DNA of 46,009 nt. Origin: Laspinema palackyanum D2c. Lineage in GTDB: Bacteria; Cyanobacteriota; Cyanobacteriia; Cyanobacteriales; Laspinemataceae. The notes under the pieces are model-generated. The model worked only from the letters and a program-made list of their open reading frames with translations, was not told the origin of the DNA and did no database searches. Location: assembly GCF_025370875.1 (NCBI RefSeq), contig NZ_JAMXFD010000036.1, positions 1 to 46,009 of the forward strand, in the 5' to 3' direction. The first letter of the stretch is position 1, and each line of letters begins with the position of its first letter. Made by a program: the position numbers and the translations under genes. Shown here piece after piece: positions 44,786-46,009 of this stretch.

Positions 44786-45703
44786 TTACTGAACCGTTAT
44801 CCAAAACTCGGCGGCAATTATCTTGCCATTGCGGTTAAATTCTCCCCATATTTTATAGTTTCCCGGTTCTGGAAACTGGGTCATAAATTCCAGATTTCCC
44901 GGTAAACGATTCGGCATGGGATGAGCATGAATGTAATCGGATTCTGTAGGAGAATCAGATTGTTTGACAACCACTAAATGACCCAATTCTCCTAAATAAG
45001 GCTGCAAATCCGTGACCATCGTTTGAGTCTGAGTATCTTCCAGATGGAAAGCAACAGTAATCGGTTCACCGGCGGAAATTGCCTCTGTGGGTAACATCAA
45101 CCCCACCTTTGTGTTCTCAAGGGTTTGCGATCGCGTTAAAGTCATCTCTGGTGGCGGGGTTGGATTTCCCTCTACCCTCGTTTTTAACGCGGAAACTCGT
45201 TGTGCATCCCCCGTCGGTTTGTAATCAGCAAACAGGGTATAATTTCCACCACTGGGAAAAATATTTTCCACTTGAAATTGTCCCGCTTGATTCTGAGTGG
45301 GATGGAGATGCGAGAAGAACTGCAAATCATCACTCACTACAATTAAGTGCATCTTTTTTTCATGGACAATATCAAATTCTGAGACTGGATTTCCAGCAGT
45401 ATCTTGAATCTCAATCCCTAAAGCAACGGGTTGATTGGCTGCGATCGCCGAGGGAACCGTGAGTTTTGCTAGAGTCGCCTTCTGCGGTTCCCCGGGACCC
45501 TCCTCAGAATGTTCTGAATGAGAATCCGGGTGATGCTGCTGATGATGCTGATGATGTCCATCTCCCATCCCTTCAGCGTGATTAGATTCCATCCCTTCTA
45601 CCTCGGAGGATTCATTTAATGATGCCTCGGAGGTGGGGGTGTAACAACCGGGAATGACCAATAAACTAGAGGCGATCGCAGCGGCAATAACCAACCGATT
45701 CAT
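44786..45703 (-). CDS. His-rich metal-site lipoprotein
   Basis: The 305-residue protein begins with a lipoprotein signal ending VIPGC. Residues about 40-65 are His/Asp-rich (HHQHHQQHHPDSHSEHSEE), a typical metal-chelating stretch. Two related beta-domains follow. The first, about 80-185, has KKMHLIVVSDDLQFFSHLHP; the second, about 190-300, has LGHLVVVKQSDS and DYIHAHP. The repeated pattern His-Leu-x-Val-Val then His-x-His looks like a metal-binding site in each domain. It probably binds a transition metal in the periplasm. I do not know which metal. Confidence 0.7.
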   Translation of the reverse strand: MNRLVIAAAIASSLLVIPGCYTPTSEASLNESSEVEGMESNHAEGMGDGHHQHHQQHHPDSHSEHSEEGPGEPQKATLAKLTVPSAIAANQPVALGIEIQDTAGNPVSEFDIVHEKKMHLIVVSDDLQFFSHLHPTQNQAGQFQVENIFPSGGNYTLFADYKPTGDAQRVSALKTRVEGNPTPPPEMTLTRSQTLENTKVGLMLPTEAISAGEPITVAFHLEDTQTQTMVTDLQPYLGELGHLVVVKQSDSPTESDYIHAHPMPNRLPGNLEFMTQFPEPGNYKIWGEFNRNGKIIAAEFWITVQ

Positions 45704-46009
45704 GACTGTTTATCCTGTTTGTGTGTAAGAGAATATTGGGGATAGTTTAGACTAAGATCCGGAAAATCCGGCTGTATTCCAGCCCTGCTTAGGAGAATTG
45801 ATCCATTGATTTGTTTTTTATGATAAAATTTTCTCATTCATAAAAAATCCCTTCACAAGTTCATCATTTTTTAGTCTGTCATAAAATTATGAAATTGAAA
45901 TGAAATATCCTCTCCACTGTTCAACGTCACGACTTCAGTCGTTTCCGGGTCCGATTGCCCAATTTCAGTCTTTTCGTCATGTTCGTAGTAACGACTTTAG
46001 TCGTTTCCG
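45704..46009. other. End of window: upstream region of the lipoprotein gene
   Basis: No gene is seen. It includes an AT-rich inverted repeat TTTTTTATGA/TCATAAAAAA (45814-45823 and 45838-45847), about 110 nt upstream of the lipoprotein ATG, which may be a regulatory site, and at the far right a set of small palindromic repeat copies that continue beyond the window. Confidence 0.5.
45919..46008. repeat. Small palindromic repeat copies at the window edge
   Basis: A degenerate copy (45919-45946, stem CACGAC-TTCA-GTCGTT) and a good copy (45981-46008, head GTTCGTAGTA, stem ACGAC-TTTA-GTCGT) belong to the same family as 27128-27220 and 36603-36673. They lie in the opposite orientation to the first array. 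The cluster is cut by the window end. Confidence 0.75.

Noticed and set aside
1-46009. tRNA, rRNA, tmRNA and phage or transposase genes
   Set aside because: I looked for T-loop GGTTCGAATCC-like and conserved RNA signatures and for transposase or integrase motifs and found none; isolated GTTCGATTCC at 31606 lies inside hupE.

Overview
The window looks like chromosomal DNA of a filamentous, probably non-heterocystous cyanobacterium (Oscillatoriales-like; inference). The palindrome GCGATCGC (HIP1), a cyanobacterial hallmark, recurs throughout. Many genes are families I know mainly from cyanobacteria: pentapeptide repeats, haemagglutinin-type exoproteins, FGxxEGR-repeat proteins and a PEP-synthase-like orphan. 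I found no rRNA, tRNA, CRISPR array, transposase or phage gene. The gene content is mostly housekeeping, envelope and metal-related, with long intergenic spacers that hold small palindromic repeats.

Layout. 1-1.0 kb: an AAA ATPase gene cut off just after Walker A. 1.8-9.3 kb: secreted or hypothetical proteins (pentapeptide protein, HELIH metalloprotease-like protein, beta-propeller-like protein) and an orphan sensor kinase. 9.5-14 kb: a minus-strand run with a glycogen-debranching-type enzyme, a lipoprotein Mn superoxide dismutase and a lipoprotein PQQ-type sugar dehydrogenase; the last two look like one operon. 14.4-19.6 kb: a large TPS-type exoprotein, a SWIM zinc-finger protein and a small membrane protein. 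19.7-24.8 kb: ribokinase, ComF, a divergent PEP-synthase-like protein and a DUF1361 membrane protein. 25.4-30.4 kb: two internally repetitive proteins flanking a CobW GTPase. 31-33.4 kb: HupE behind a cobalamin riboswitch, a Crp/Fnr regulator and a DUF7219-type small protein. 34.6-37.7 kb: a divergently arranged Zn/Mn ABC transporter. 37.7-41.2 kb: TPR protein, peroxiredoxin Q, GDSL esterase and NagB-like deaminase. 41.2-45.7 kb: aminotransferase, MntP manganese exporter, a cytochrome b561-like protein, DUF981 and a His-rich metal-site lipoprotein.

How genes may work together. The right half is rich in transition-metal handling: CobW, HupE under B12 control, a TroA-type importer with its own ATPase and permease, the MntP exporter, and a His-rich lipoprotein. 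The left half has an exported antioxidant enzyme beside an exported sugar oxidoreductase. These groupings are inferred from adjacency and family knowledge.

Best leads. (1) The cobalamin riboswitch about 370 nt upstream of hupE, with an 8-nt segment able to pair with its B12 box. (2) A dispersed small palindromic repeat whose hairpin stem changes in a compensatory way between copies while its head sequence stays fixed; one copy supplies the stop codon of cobW and an inverted pair sits inside the Zn/Mn transporter operon. (3) A 488-residue protein built as A-B-A'-B' from about 115-residue units. (4) A PEP-synthase-like protein that keeps the phospho-histidine and PEP-site motifs but seems to have lost key ATP-grasp residues.
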